A stretch of DNA of 64,000 nucleotides from Saprolegnia diclina VS20 (Eukaryota > Oomycota > Saprolegniomycetes > Saprolegniales > Saprolegniaceae). Below, in pieces: positions 1 to 10,830 of the stretch. Both the position numbers and the translations under genes were made by a program. Where the stretch lies: assembly GCF_000281045.1 (NCBI RefSeq), contig NW_008246092.1, forward strand, positions 146,853-210,852. Reading direction: 5' to 3'. Under the pieces are notes generated by a model, which searched no databases, was not told the origin of the DNA, and worked only from the letters and a program-made list of their open reading frames with translations. The stretch's first letter is position 1. Each line of letters opens with the position of its first letter.

Positions 1-165
1 GCCTTCGTCCATGCGCTTGGTAACGCCGCCAATCATCATCACGACAATGTCGCGACAACGTCACGACAATGTCATAACAATGTTACAGCAACGTCGTAAC
101 AACACGTCGCGACGACCGTCGCGACAATGTTACAAAAGTGTTACGACGACGTCACGTGTGGTCCG
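1..165. repeat. left arm of a large inverted repeat
   Basis: Bases 1 to about 165 are the reverse complement of about 1050-1246. The first 40 bases are the reverse complement of MCM7 coding sequence; the rest is a short-period array built from units such as TGTCGCGAC and TGTTACGAC. Compared with the right arm this arm has one substitution in its first 115 bases and lacks a unit of about 31 bases. The arm probably continues left of the window, because the match is still perfect at base 1. Confidence 0.85.
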
Positions 166-320
166 AGGGCTCTGCTGCGGCACTTGTCGTTCACAGCGTG
201 GATGAGGCGTTGAGCTCGTGTCGCGAGCGTCTTCGTCGGAGCGTCTGGGAGCATCAAGGCGTGGACGTGTTGAGCTTGGGTGATCCCGATCGTGGCCATC
301 GTCCGTGCGTACCGAGTGTG

Positions 321-1020
321 TCATCTTGTAGTCTTTTCTACGTAACTACGTGTATCTACTGGAAGAAACTGGTTGGACCAAAGCGGTTGTGCGCCAACCG
401 GCGGCGACGGCGCCGGAAGCGTGCTCGGCCCCACGCGCATCGAGAACCAGTAGTTGAGTATGAACTTGAACCGGTCGGGTACTGCCTTCGACGTGAGCAG
501 GCGCCGTATCCGGGGGAGCGACGGATCAGCGAAGGCGAGGTCTGCAAAGTTGCCCCACGCGTTGGCGATGATGGCCATGCTTGGCGACGACCAGGCCGGG
601 TCTGGGAACGTCGTAAGCGCGGCTTGCAAGAGCCGGAGCGAGTGGCCGCGGTGTCGCGCGGACCACGTGAGGAACGCAGGCTTGAGGCCGAGGCCGGCTT
701 GATGTCCTGGTGCGAAGACAGTGCTTTGGTGGAGCATCCGGTGGCCTTGCGCACCCTTGCCGATGACTGGCCGTTCGCCGTTGATGAACTGGAGGACCAT
801 TTTGTCAATGAATTCGGCCGTCTTGCTGTCCGGCGCAACCCACGCGAGCTGGTACCAGAGTACCGGCAGGCAGACGGCTTGTAGGATGATGGCCTTGCCG
901 GCCTAGGTCGTCGACTTGTGTCGCCAAAGGAGCAGCCGGTCGCGAAGGCGACGCAGTGCGTAGTCGCAGCGTGCACTGCGCAGCAGGTTCGGAGCTACGA
1001 GGATGCCAAGCGCCTTGGTC
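321..1020 (-). mobile_element. decayed LINE (non-LTR) reverse-transcriptase fragment
   Basis: The minus strand, read from about 1020 down to 321, encodes a stretch typical of the part of oomycete LINE polymerases just after the catalytic fingers. Visible motifs are LGILVAPNLL, an arginine-rich LLLWRHKSTT segment, then GKAIILQAVCLPVLWYQLAW and GLGLKPAFLTWSARHRGH. One in-frame TAG lies at about 899-901 and no catalytic YxDD motif is present in the window, so this is only a 3' fragment. It sits exactly between the inverted arms at 1-165 and 1035-1246. The family (thumb/connection region of a non-LTR RT) is recognised from pattern only. Confidence 0.7.
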
Positions 1021-1034
1021 GGCTGCGACGGCGG

Positions 1035-1246
1035 ACGCGACTTTGTTGCAACGTTGTCGCGACGTCGTCGTAACACTTTTGTAACACTGTCGCGACGTTG
1101 TTACGACATTGTTACGACGCTGTCGCGACGGTTGTCGCGACGTGTTGTTACGACGTTGCTGTAACATTGTTATGACATTGTCGTGACGTTGTCGCGACAT
1201 TGTCGTGATGATGATTGGCGGCGTTACCAAGCGCATGGACGAAGGC
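1035..1246. repeat. right arm of the inverted repeat
   Basis: This is the mirror image of bases 1-165: an array of CGTCGCGAC and GTTACGAC type units that runs directly into MCM7-like coding sequence from about 1205. It holds one extra unit of about 31 bases relative to the left arm. The two arms enclose about 0.9 kb containing a LINE fragment. The near identity points to a recent inversion-duplication or a foldback-type element. Confidence 0.85.
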
Positions 1247-1650
1247 ATGAAGGTCCGCGGCGACATATACGTACTCCTCATGGGTGACCCCGGTGTGGCC
1301 AGGAGGCAGCTCCTCCTGCACATTGCGACCGTGAGCCCGAGAGACATCTACACGACGGACAAGGGCAGTTGTGGCGTCGGTCTCACGGCCGCGGTCGTGC
1401 GCGACCAGATCACCAAGGAGACGACGCTCGAAGGCGGCGCGCTCGTGCTGGCCGACATGTGCATTTCCTGCATCGACGAGTTTGACGAGATGGAGGAGGG
1501 CGACCGTACGGCCATCCACGAGGTTGATACTCTCCTTTTCGAGTGCAAATACCAAGCGGAAATATATGTATGTCATGGAGCAGCAGCCCGTACGCATTGC
1601 CCAAACCGGTATTACGACGACGCTCAACGCGCGGACGACAGTGTAGCCTT
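1205..1650 (+). pseudogene. MCM7 replicative helicase fragment
   Basis: The plus strand encodes a recognisable piece of the MCM7 AAA+ core: [18 protein letters not shown], a Walker A region, [19 protein letters not shown] and a Walker B region reading [18 protein letters not shown]. After a run of about 50 intron-like bases with no usable AG acceptor the match resumes with [19 protein letters not shown] in another frame and then stops. The Walker A lysine region reads GDPGVARRQ in place of the family GDPGVAKSQ. MCM7 normally has about 700 residues; only about 140 are here and both ends are abrupt, so this is a broken fragment and not the working gene. Confidence 0.8.
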
Positions 1651-1807
1651 CTCCAACACTGTGCCTGCCGCCGTCAAAGTCACGCCTCTCTGTAACGCCA
1701 TGTCACCAAAGTGACTACTAGTGCACGGCGGCAGGCATCGTCTTGCCAACGTCAAGTTGTGGTTTTGACTTTTGGGAACGCAAACCCAATGCGATAGTAT
1801 TGCATAG

Positions 1808-2478
1808 TATGGCGGGTCCACCACCCAAGTAGCGGTTCGAGCCACCCTGGTTGACTGTAGAAGTGTTGAGACCGATTCAACCGACCGCTTCAACCTGGTT
1901 GAAGGCCAGCACTGCGTTTTATCAACGAATACTTCTGAAGGACTCTGTTCTACACCGCCAAACGTGGCATGCCGATCTACAATTTTCGGTCGGAACCCGC
2001 ACTGACAACTTCACGGACCACCACACCGGGGCGCACAAATGAATCGCCAACCGTCGATTGAAAAATGCTACCCCAGATCACTCAACATTGGATGCATGCA
2101 GCAACTACAATCTTCACTCGTGGCGACTCACGCTTGGTGATTGAGCTCGTCCATCGCCCGAGCGGCGGCTCGAGCCACTCGAGCTGCCTGTGCGAGCCTC
2201 GAAACCAACCCAAAAGCGTCCATGCAACTTGGTAAAAACCATTTCGTGCGAAATACCGCCTCATCATTGATTGCTCGAGCACGGTTGTCAACAAGACTGC
2301 CGTTTCCAGCGCGGGGATCGATGATGGCGATGTTTCACCCACAGCAAGGGTTGAAACGCGCGTTTTGTGAAATGAAAGCGTTAAAACTGAAGCGTGTACC
2401 CATGGTTGAATTCGTCTCAACACTTCTACAGTCAACCAGGGTGGCTCGAACCGCTGCTCGGGTGGTGGACCCGCCATA
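1808..2478. mobile_element. MITE-like element with 75-bp terminal inverted repeats
   Basis: The first 75 bases (1808-1882) and last 75 bases (2404-2478) are inverted copies with about four mismatches; both termini read TATGGCGGG from outside in. A TA at each outer end is consistent with the TA target duplication of Tc1/mariner-type elements. The 671-bp body has no recognisable transposase; a 135-codon minus-strand frame runs through it and one arm but resembles nothing I know. It is best described as a non-autonomous MITE. Confidence 0.7.
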
Positions 2479-2704
2479 CCACGAGGCACAGATGAAGACT
2501 TCGTCTTCTTCGTGTTGAATACGTCCTCCAGGTGATGCTATCTTCGAGCACAGCGATGCTCGTGGTCGTCTGGGAGAAATGCGCCGTCCGGATAAAAATG
2601 ATTGCGCCACGATCCAGCGTCTTTTTATCTACCGTATCCGGTCTTCGTATCCGGCTTGAGCGCTGAAATTCGAATTTCGAGGGCGCAAGAGTCCGAGCAA
2701 GGCG

Positions 2705-5288
2705 ATGGCGGTGGCCATCTTCCTCGCGACCAACGACGAGCGCAACAAGGACGTTGGCATTAGCAAAGCCAGCGATACCTGCGTGCGCTTGGAGCCGAGT
2801 CCTCTCTCACCTGGCGTCGCTAGTATCAACTTTGACGCGGTTGTCGACTTGGCCGAAGCTGCGACCGCGCGCCCACACCTGTACCAAACTGTGGTCCAGC
2901 CGCTCGTGCTCTCTACGCTGGCGGGCCGGCGTGCTACGATTGTCGGTGCGGGCTGTGCATCGTCCGGCAAGTCAACGCTACTGCACGGTCTTATGCATGG
3001 CCGTGGTGTCATCGAGCTCGCATTGGTCGACCTCTTTGACGATGTCCAGCGCCGCGTCCATGACAACCCGGACACTGTGTATTTGATTGAAATGAGCTGC
3101 TTACTACTCGACGAAAGCAGCAACGACGACGATGACAACAACGAGCTGCGAGAGAGCTACCTTGGCGTGCGGTCCGTCGACGACGCCATCAAACACTATC
3201 AACGCTCGATCGTGGCAACCAACGGTGATGGGAAGCGGCACGCCTCAGTGGCTATTCGCGTTGAGGCGCTGGAAGACTACAGCAATGACCACAACGCAGT
3301 GCGCACCGCGCTCGTGGGCTCCATTCGGTTTATCGATGTCGCTGGATCGGCCATGATTGCCGTCCCCCAGAGCGTCAAGCCAGGCAACGTCGAGTACTTT
3401 GGTGTGAGCCGCACGCTCTCCAAGCACTTTAGCGCGCACTTGCTCGCGCCGTACACCATGTGCCTCCTCTTGGGTCTGCGCACACCGCGGGTCCACCAGC
3501 AGCAGGTTTGTTCGTGTTCATATTTGAAAATGGGGCAACGGCTTGGTGCAGGCGATCCAGGCACTACTCTACGCATGTCGCATCAAGGACCTCCCTTCCG
3601 TGAGCACAACGCCGGCGTCCGCGTCCACTTTGATCAAGGTGCGACTGCACGCTGCGCGCCAGTCATGTGACGGATGCAATTGTAGCTGGCAGCCTGGATG
3701 GAGACGGACATTTGGCTACCAACAGAGCGCGATGCGATGAAGAAGTTGCTGCCCAAAGTATACCTGCCTCGTCGTATTGTTTTTTGTTGCTCAATATTTC
3801 GAGACTAGGTCGTGTGCGACACCAAGAGCGCATGGCACCTCAAGGCCCAGACCGTCCTTCCGTTTATATTTATCAAGTCGGCGTTGCCGTCCCCCATGTA
3901 CGACGTCACGTGTCTGCCTCTCTTTGCCAAGCGAATATCTCTGTAGTCTCTCGCGCGCGTCGACAAACGCAGGCGAGACGTCGAGCGAAGACGACGAGAA
4001 GCAGCCCATTCTCGACTCGTCCCGAAGCGTGCTCGAAGCCATCGACGCGCTCTTCGGCTCGGTGGGCCAGGACCACGGGCGGTCTGCCGCGTCCGCAACG
4101 CCCGTTTCCAAGCTGCGCATGATCCACTCGTGGTGGAAGGAGACGCACGACGGTCTCGTCGACGAAGAAGCCGTGACGCTCAAGTGCTCGAGCCGGCTCC
4201 AGAAGCTGCAGGCATGTATCCAGACGCAGCGCGCGCAAATCGACGTCGTTCTCGCCGAGAAGCGCAGTCTCCAAGAGGAGCTCAGCCAAAGCCAAGACAA
4301 GCTCCTCGCGGTCTCGAGTGTCGTGCAGCAGCTTCAAGATGACGTGGCCACGATGAAGCGCAAGATGGTGCGGCCGTGTACCGGTGAAGACGCGATCGCG
4401 GCGCAGTTTTCGGTGCGTTTGACCAAGGTCATTGACGACACCAAGCAAGTCGTGGCCATGAAGGACGCGCAGATCGCACAGCTCGAGGCCTCGTTGCGGG
4501 AGGCGTGCAGCAAGACGGACACTCCAACAGCAAACGACAGTTCAAACGAGGCAGCGGATGCGGATGAAAAGCGAGAGATGGCCCATGCGTGGGCAACCGA
4601 GCGCAGCCGGTTGGAAGCGGACGCGGTCGCCCTTCGCCAGCAGCTGCACGACGCAAGCACAAACACGGTTCCTATCGCCAAGATGCAGGCGATGCGCACA
4701 CGGCTGCAGACCGCGCAGTCCAAACTCGAGGCCGCTACGCAGACGCTAAGCACCAAGGAGCGCGAATGGTCGGTCAAAGAGCGTCAGTTTGAGAATGCGC
4801 AAAAGGACCTCCTCGCCCAGATCGACACGCTGACGACGGCCAACGCAGCCTTGACGACGCAGTTTGCGGCGCTCAACGCGACAAGAGATATGGAGCGTCA
4901 GACGCAGCAGGAATGCATCGACACAATCGAGAAGCTCACAAACATGTGCCAGCGGCTCGAGCGCCAAGTGGCCGACGACGGCGACGCACGCCAAGCGCAC
5001 GCACTCCAGCAACAGTACAAAGCCGCGGCGTTCCAAGCCGCCCTCGCACAAAGCCACTTGGAAGCTGAGGCGCGCGATGACGAGCTCGCGCACCTCCGAC
5101 GCAGGGAAGAGCATCTCATGGAGGCACTCGCGGTCTCGAACGAACATGAAAGTCGTGCCAAGCAGCAAGTGCGCGAACTGGAGGCGCAGGTCGACGAGAT
5201 CCACCAACTGCGGCGCGAGCATTTCCATTTGCACGCTGTGCTCGACACGCAAGAGCACAAGCTGCGCGTGCTGGAGCGCCAGCGTTAG
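2705..5288 (+). CDS. divergent kinesin-like protein with long coiled coil
   Basis: About 780 residues in about five exons. The N-terminal part has kinesin motor hallmarks: the strand FDAVVD, a P-loop reading GAGCASSGKST (about residue 80) and FIDVAGSA at the position of the family DLAGSE. The switch I motif (normally NxxSSRSH) is replaced by NGDGKRHAS and the switch II glutamate by alanine, so ATP-driven motility is doubtful. From about 4000 to the stop the protein is a continuous coiled coil rich in Glu, Gln, Ala and Leu. Introns seen include 3506-3551 and one ending near 3945. The ATG at 2705 follows 220 bases without features. It converges on the MYND gene, with only 60 bases between stops. 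Kinesin-like is secure; subfamily is not. Confidence 0.8.
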
Positions 5289-5348
5289 AGGCGCCGTGGG
5301 TGTTGTGTACATTAGTAGTGTTAATCTATACCAACCACCGTAAACTTG

Positions 5349-6206
5349 CTACGCCGACGACGGGACGCACTCGGCCTTGTGCATGGCCTTCCACGCCTCT
5401 TTCTGGCACGTCTTGGAGCAGTAAAATGCGTTCAAGCAGCGCACGCAGCGCAGGAGCTTGGGCGGCGACTCGTGGCAGTTGTCACAGACCTTGCCTTTGG
5501 CGGCAGCGCGCCAAAACGCATCGTCGTTGACGTCGGCGTCGTCCGACATGTGAAACACGGTGTTCGACGTCGGCGCGTAGACGACCCACTTTTCAGTGTG
5601 CACCATCAAGTTGGACTGCGGCACCGAGAATGAGTCCATGACGGCGCCGAGCGTCTCTGTAAACGCCGTCGCCTTGTACTCGACCACGTGGTGCCGCACC
5701 GCGTGGTACCCGTGGGCCTCCATGTGCTCGCAGAGTTCTTGGCCGAGCCCAAACGCGCTCAGCCCACGCAAACGCTCTTCTTCGCCGGTGCACGGCGCCA
5801 AGCAAGCTGCGTCGCCCATTAAGATGAAATAGAGCACGTTGCTGGTGTCGGGCAGCGGCAGCGTCGCGGCCACATGGCCCATGGCATGCGGCCCGAGGTA
5901 GGCAAAGGCGGCGGTCGGCGCATCTGTCGCTTCGGACGAGAACGGCATTTCTACGTGCTTACAAGCATCTTCGAGGGCCGTTTGCAGCGTCGGGTACGGC
6001 GTCGAGACCGCGTCGAGCCAGCGCACGGATAGCTGCTCGGCGCACGAGGTGCCTGCGAGGTAGAGAAAGCGAAGGCAAGCGCCGGTGAGGCGGTCAACCT
6101 TGTTGCCAAACTCGCCCGAGCGCCACGCGTAGTCGTAGCGCATGCGCACGTCGGCGTCGAGTAGCTGCTGCCGCAGGACCGCGCGACGGTCGCCAGCTTC
6201 GGCCAT
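5349..6206 (-). CDS. MYND-type zinc-finger protein
   Basis: A single-exon 285-residue protein. The last 45 residues form a MYND finger: CDNC, CVRC, YCSKTCQ and HKAEC supply the C-x2-C, C-x2-C, C-x3-C and H-x3-C ligand pairs. MYND domains bind proline-rich partners or sit beside SET domains; no SET domain is present here. The N-terminal 240 residues are a globular domain I do not recognise. CCAAT boxes at 6264-6268 and 6280-6284 lie 60-80 bp upstream of the ATG. Function beyond a protein-protein interaction role is unknown. Confidence 0.85.
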   Translation of the reverse strand: MAEAGDRRAVLRQQLLDADVRMRYDYAWRSGEFGNKVDRLTGACLRFLYLAGTSCAEQLSVRWLDAVSTPYPTLQTALEDACKHVEMPFSSEATDAPTAAFAYLGPHAMGHVAATLPLPDTSNVLYFILMGDAACLAPCTGEEERLRGLSAFGLGQELCEHMEAHGYHAVRHHVVEYKATAFTETLGAVMDSFSVPQSNLMVHTEKWVVYAPTSNTVFHMSDDADVNDDAFWRAAAKGKVCDNCHESPPKLLRCVRCLNAFYCSKTCQKEAWKAMHKAECVPSSA

Positions 6207-6263
6207 GCGTTTGAAAATATAACCTCATGCGTGAGAAACGATACCCACTGGTGAAAAACGCTG

Positions 6264-6672
6264 ATTGGTCATAAATACACCAATCGCGGAGACGATTGAT
6301 TTGAGACTGAAGATGCCCCCTCACAGAAGGGCCATTCTTGTACAGTATTAGCTGGATGGCCCGTCGTATTATCACAATACCGGTAATCGAGCAGCTCCAG
6401 CGTGGCATACTATCACGGTGACTGGGTCAAAATGTGACTGGACGCAACGAATCCGGGGTTATGTACTAGGTGGTGGCTTACGGATGTGCAGTCGTTCGAT
6501 TTCACCACATATCAGTAGACAACAAATTCGATTGCAGAGAGACCCGGTACCCACCGTCCATAAAAAGCCCCGAGGATTTGATTGCTCAGGGTGACAGCAC
6601 AATTGGGAGCAGCAGTCGAAACGCACTCCGATCTTGAATCGCATGTTGTGATTGGCTTCTGTTTTGGCCAAT
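6264..6672. promoter_or_regulatory. divergent promoter with paired CCAAT boxes
   Basis: The 530-bp spacer between the MYND gene and the IQ-motif gene has CCAAT boxes at both ends: ATTGG at 6264-6268 and CCAAT at 6280-6284 near the MYND start, ATTGG at 6651-6655 and CCAAT at 6668-6672 near the other start (6737). The layout fits two NF-Y-type promoters back to back. I saw no gene in the middle. Confidence 0.5.
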
Positions 6673-6736
6673 CCAAAGTCCTCCCAGCCCACACGGTGAA
6701 AAACACAATGCTAAAAATAGGATCTGAGTTGCCGCT

Positions 6737-8614
6737 ATGGCGTCATCCCAGCGCGTTCAGCGGCTTCGGCGGGCGATCGAGGACGAGCGCCAGCGCCAGA
6801 ATGAGTGCAGCGTCTATTTGGGCGCCAGCAAGAGGCGACTCAACTCATGCAAGCAGTCGCCAACGACGCGGTCGGTGATTCGCGTGGCCTCGACGACCTC
6901 AATTGTCAGTCGACGGGGTCGGGCCTGCGCCGGTGAGTCCTGGCAGTCGTCGTACCAGCTCGAGCGTGGCGACTGGGACGCACCCGTTCGCGTGGACATT
7001 GCGTGCGTTCGCTCGGGTGGCAAAGAGCAGACGCGGCAGCGCATTGCGGCGGCGCGGATTGCCACGTGGTGCTGGCGCCAACATGTGCGGGCCAAGCTCC
7101 AGGCGCAAGCCTTTGGCACGATCGAGACGCTACCGAGTCAACTAGCCCAGCACAAGCTCCAGAAGCAGTCTCCGCGCGACGTGTTGCGGCGCATCCAGGC
7201 GGAAATTACTGCCAAAGCCACGTTCCGGATCCAATCACGCGCTGCGCGCGTCCTGCAGCGCTTTTTTTTCAAAGCGCTTTTGCACCTCGGGAAGAAGAGC
7301 CATGTTCTCATCGCCGAGGCATCGCGCAAGCAGCGCCAACTGAACGCTATGAAACGGGACCGCGCTGCGCGGTACATCCAGGCCATGTATCGCAACCGTC
7401 GGGCGCGGCAGCAACACGTATGATCTCACCGCCTTGGCGGACAAATGCGATCGACTACGTGTAGAGTGCGTGGAAGCTGAGTCGGAGCAAGGCCAACTAC
7501 TGTCGCATCATGGTGCTCGAGGCCGAGTACAACACGCGGCCGTCGGCGGTCGAACTCTTGCAGCTCTCCAGAGCCTACGCCGAGTTGGCGTCACAGCCCG
7601 TGTACGCCGACGAGCAGCTCCTTCTAGTCCGCTGCAGTTTGCTCTTCGTCTCCAAAGCAATTGCGTACGATACGAATGCAAACATATGCAGCCTCATGCA
7701 ACACTGCGCTGTAGCTTTGGCCACGTGCCCGAGAACCCACGTGACTTTTGGCCGGCGCTCGCCGCTCGGCTCGTGGACCTCTGGCAGCGTGGTGGACATA
7801 TCGAGGTTCCGCTCTTGCAGCAAGCCGCCCACGCCTACGAGACTGGCCTCTCGTTAACACCGTCGGCTTCAGAGGTACCCCCTGTCCAGTAGGCACGACA
7901 AGACCCGCGTCTTTGTAGATGTGGCTCGCGTACATTGAAGTGCTTTTTGAGCTTGGACTCTACTGCCAAACGCTCAAAGCCTGTGATCAGTACGCCCGAA
8001 CGTTCGAGCACGCAGCGGTCGAGGGTCCCCGGCGACGCCACCACGCGCGCCCTACGGCCATTTGGCGCTTCCAAGTGCAGTCTTACTACCACGTTGGTGA
8101 CGTGGACGCGGCGCTTGGCCTCTTGGAGGACCAGCGACAAGAGTCCCCCCCGGTATACAGTCCCATGGAGCTTTTGCTGCTGCTGACGCGCTGCCACGAC
8201 GTGGCCAAACCCACGCAGCCCAACCCGTACTACGACGAGCTGCTCCAGTCGCTCTACTCGGCCGACGACATTACTCGACACGAGCTCACGCCCGCGATGC
8301 TCGTGGCGACGCCAGGACTCTTTATGGACCTCGCGCTCACGTGCGCGGCGCGGCGCGATTTTCCTTGGGCCGTCGACCTCCTCGAGTGCAGCTTGCGCGG
8401 TGTTGAGCGACCATCGCACGACCACCTGCACGCGCTTGCACAGAGCTACTTTGGGGTTGGCAACCTCAAGAAATGTGCGCATGTGCTCCTCCGCGTCCGC
8501 GGGTCGGCGACGACGGCGTGGTTTGCACAGGTACAGCGCCACGCGACGCTGTTTGAGGCCCAGCACCGCATCAGCGTGCTCCATCTGAGACGGGAGCTCC
8601 ACGTCGCCTTGTAG
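6737..8614 (+). CDS. IQ-motif and helical-repeat (TPR-like) protein
   Basis: Four exons give a protein of about 580 residues. Exon 1 (6737-7417) is very basic and has several IQ-like calmodulin-binding helices, for example AARIATWCWRQHVRAKL, AARVLQRFFFKALL and AARYIQAMYRNRRARQ. Introns at 7418-7464 (GTATGA..GTAG), near 7665-7712 and near 7876-7920 restore one frame through exons reading SAWKLSRSKANYCRIM, then FGHVPENPRDFWPAL. The last exon (about 7919-8614) is helical with TPR-like pairs such as LYCQTLKACDQYARTF and HALAQSYFGVGNLKKCAHVL. Such proteins are usually cytoskeletal or ciliary scaffolds; that role is inferred. Two CCAAT boxes lie 65-85 bp upstream. Confidence 0.75.
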
Positions 8615-8633
8615 CGTATGTATTGCTGGCATA

Positions 8634-9384
8634 TTATTTCCGTAAAATGTTGAAGGCGGCCACGTACTGGATCGCCGTGTGCTTGAGAGAGTACTGCGGC
8701 GGCAGTCCGACCTTGTCAAACAAGCCGAGCAGATTGACGATCGGCTTCTTGATCGAGTCGGCCGGATTCGCCGTCGGCGTCGTCTCGGTGCCGGTCGCGA
8801 TCGTCAGGAGGAGCTCGTCGAGAAGCTTGTCCTGGCTCGCTTCGGCGAGCACCGAGCACGGTGTGTACTGGATCTCGACGACGAGCCCCGTCGGCGTGCT
8901 GCCGCGACACACAAACGTGCAAATGCCAATGGTAAAGTCGCCAAATGCGAATTGCATCCCCTACAAATGAATACCCTTAGGTCGCTCAAAGGACAGCGAA
9001 TACGTCTACCTCAAACTTGCCGTACGACTTGGGCACGTAGATCTCGACTTGCTGGAGGATGTTGGAGCCTTCAAGGCCACACTCGAGGAGGCAGCACTCG
9101 TCGAGGGGGCCGTCCAAGCCGTTCTCGCTCGAGTCGACCTTCATCGAGAGCTCCGTCTTCTCGTTGCCGAGGACGGCGTAGATGAGGTCGTCGTTCTGGG
9201 ACGTGCGCAGGAGGTACATGCGCTGGTTGGCATACCCGTCGACGAGCAGCTTGCGCGACAGCATCTGGGAGTGCACGACGTGGCGGTCGACCTTGCGTGC
9301 GCCCATCTCGTCCATCTTCTTGAGCAGGTTCTGGTACCGGACCGGGATGTTGCTGTCCGAGACGAGGTAGACCCTACATGCCAT
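8634..9384 (-). CDS. MED20: Mediator complex subunit 20
   Basis: Two exons joined across a 49-nt intron (about 8953-9001, GTAGAC..TGTAG) give about 240 residues. The second half matches MED20 closely: MQFAFGDFTIGICTFV, then the strand GLVVEIQYTPC, and a final helix AIQYVAAFNILRK that corresponds to the conserved end of the family. The first exon holds VDRHVVHSQML and YLLRTSQNDDLIYAVL, in the place of the family's first sheet strands. MED20 sits in the Mediator head module with MED18 and relays activator signals to RNA polymerase II in the nucleus. Length is close to that of animal and yeast orthologues. Its stop lies only 20 bp from the stop of the IQ-motif gene. Confidence 0.85.
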
Positions 9385-9898
9385 GAGCGCCAGGCCAGGC
9401 GTCGGCTGCCCACCGTGTCATGCCCGTCATCGTGCTCGCGCTCCTCGGACCTGCCGCGGCCTTAGCTTTATCCGGTTTGACCGGATACGGAAGGATTCCA
9501 GATGAGTTTTCGCGGTAAATTTCCCAGCATCTTCCCAGCAAGGAATTCAAGCAGCATCCCAGCAAGCTCTCCCAGCACGCCTAAGATCTGATCGAGGGAG
9601 CGTGTGAGGCTCGTCGAGGACAAAGCGTCAAAACGCTGCGCATCTGCATGTGGTTTTGGCGACAGCTCGCTGGCAGAGCTCTCGTCCGTCCTTGCACAGC
9701 TGGGTTTTAGACCGTTTGGCTCTTTGCTCATTAACTGGGTATGCAAAGCGCATCATGGAAACACAAAACTACACCTACAATTGTAGGACTATCTTACAGT
9801 GACTTGTGGACTTGAGCCCGTGAACCCAGCCTCTTGCCAAGCGCGTGGTCCATGCCTATATTGATGGACTGATGGGGACGATCGTGGTTGCGCACATC
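9385..9898. other. intergenic, no gene recognised
   Basis: About 510 bases between the MED20 start and the stop of the zinc-finger gene. Bases 9520-9575 hold a short imprecise repeat of CCCAGCA. The reading frames here are short and have no family resemblance. Confidence 0.5.
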
Positions 9899-10495
9899 TC
9901 AAAGATCGACGACTGTTTCAGTGCAATTGGTGTTGACAGTCTCGGTTGCGGCTGCAGCCGGCAGCTTTCGCTTTCGACCGCGCTTCTTCGGGCCGGGTGG
10001 CAAGCCGAGAAACCCAGGATCGAGCTTGGTGAGGCATTCGACCGACCGCACATACATGTCTCTTGCCGCTTGAATCTGCGCTTCCTGCATCTTGGCGACG
10101 GCCCGCGACAGCTTCTTCTCGCTGGCATGGGCGACCACGTCCGTGGCGTGGAGAAGGGACTGGAGGGACCGGACGGCGATAGTTGGGTCGGCATCGATGG
10201 CCTCCTGAAGCGTGGGCAGCGCCTCTAGCTGACGTTGCGTGGGCGTTGGCACAGACGTGCAGCTGTCGAGGTGCATGCTCGTGAACGTCGAGACGTACCA
10301 AACGTTAGGCGCCGGCTTCCGCTGGTAGAGCTGTACGCGAAACGAGCAGCCGTCGCTAGTGCACAACACGAGCTTGTGACCACCGCCGCTGCGCGCGACC
10401 TTGACGCTCTTCTTCTGCGCGAGCGCATAGTCCTGTACGTACTGCAGGGCCGCGCGGCCGTCCGGGAACTCGAGGTCTTTGCGCAGCGGCTCCAT
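9899..10495 (-). CDS. WRKY-GCM1/MULE-type zinc-finger protein with AT-hook
   Basis: About 199 residues from the ATG at 10495; the frame is open further upstream to 10729 but that part is AT-rich and non-protein-like, so I took the later start. Residues 3-80 look like the N-terminal DNA-binding module of MULE transposases and FAR1-like proteins: FPDGRAALQYVQDYAL, then LVLCTSDGCSFRV and a distal HLDSC, giving a C-x4-C..H-x4-C arrangement with WYVSTF before the histidine. Near the C terminus KKRGRKRKLP is an AT-hook-like basic patch. No transposase core and no inverted repeats were seen, so it may be a domesticated DNA-binding fragment acting in the nucleus. Confidence 0.6.
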   Translation of the reverse strand: MEPLRKDLEFPDGRAALQYVQDYALAQKKSVKVARSGGGHKLVLCTSDGCSFRVQLYQRKPAPNVWYVSTFTSMHLDSCTSVPTPTQRQLEALPTLQEAIDADPTIAVRSLQSLLHATDVVAHASEKKLSRAVAKMQEAQIQAARDMYVRSVECLTKLDPGFLGLPPGPKKRGRKRKLPAAAATETVNTNCTETVVDL

Positions 10496-10830
10496 GCTGC
10501 CTGGCACCGTATCCGGTACATGTCCGCATAATCCTGTGTATGTCAAGGACGCCATCATCGACTTTAGGAGGTCTCCAAATTTCCCGTAAATTGCGCCTAA
10601 ATACCCGAAATGTCCTGGTCTGTTTTCGATTGTACTTGTACAATTTATAGAATCGATCAAGCACCGATCCCTCGTTGTCGGTTTTACCGTTTTTCGAGTC
10701 GATGTGTTTGAATAGTGCACCTGTTGCATGCGACGCAGGTGCGTTTGGTTTTACTTGACGTTTGTATGGAACGGGAACGAGAGGCTGGTCCGTGTTCTCG
10801 ACAGAGTGATTGTGGGTGCACGCCTTGCGT

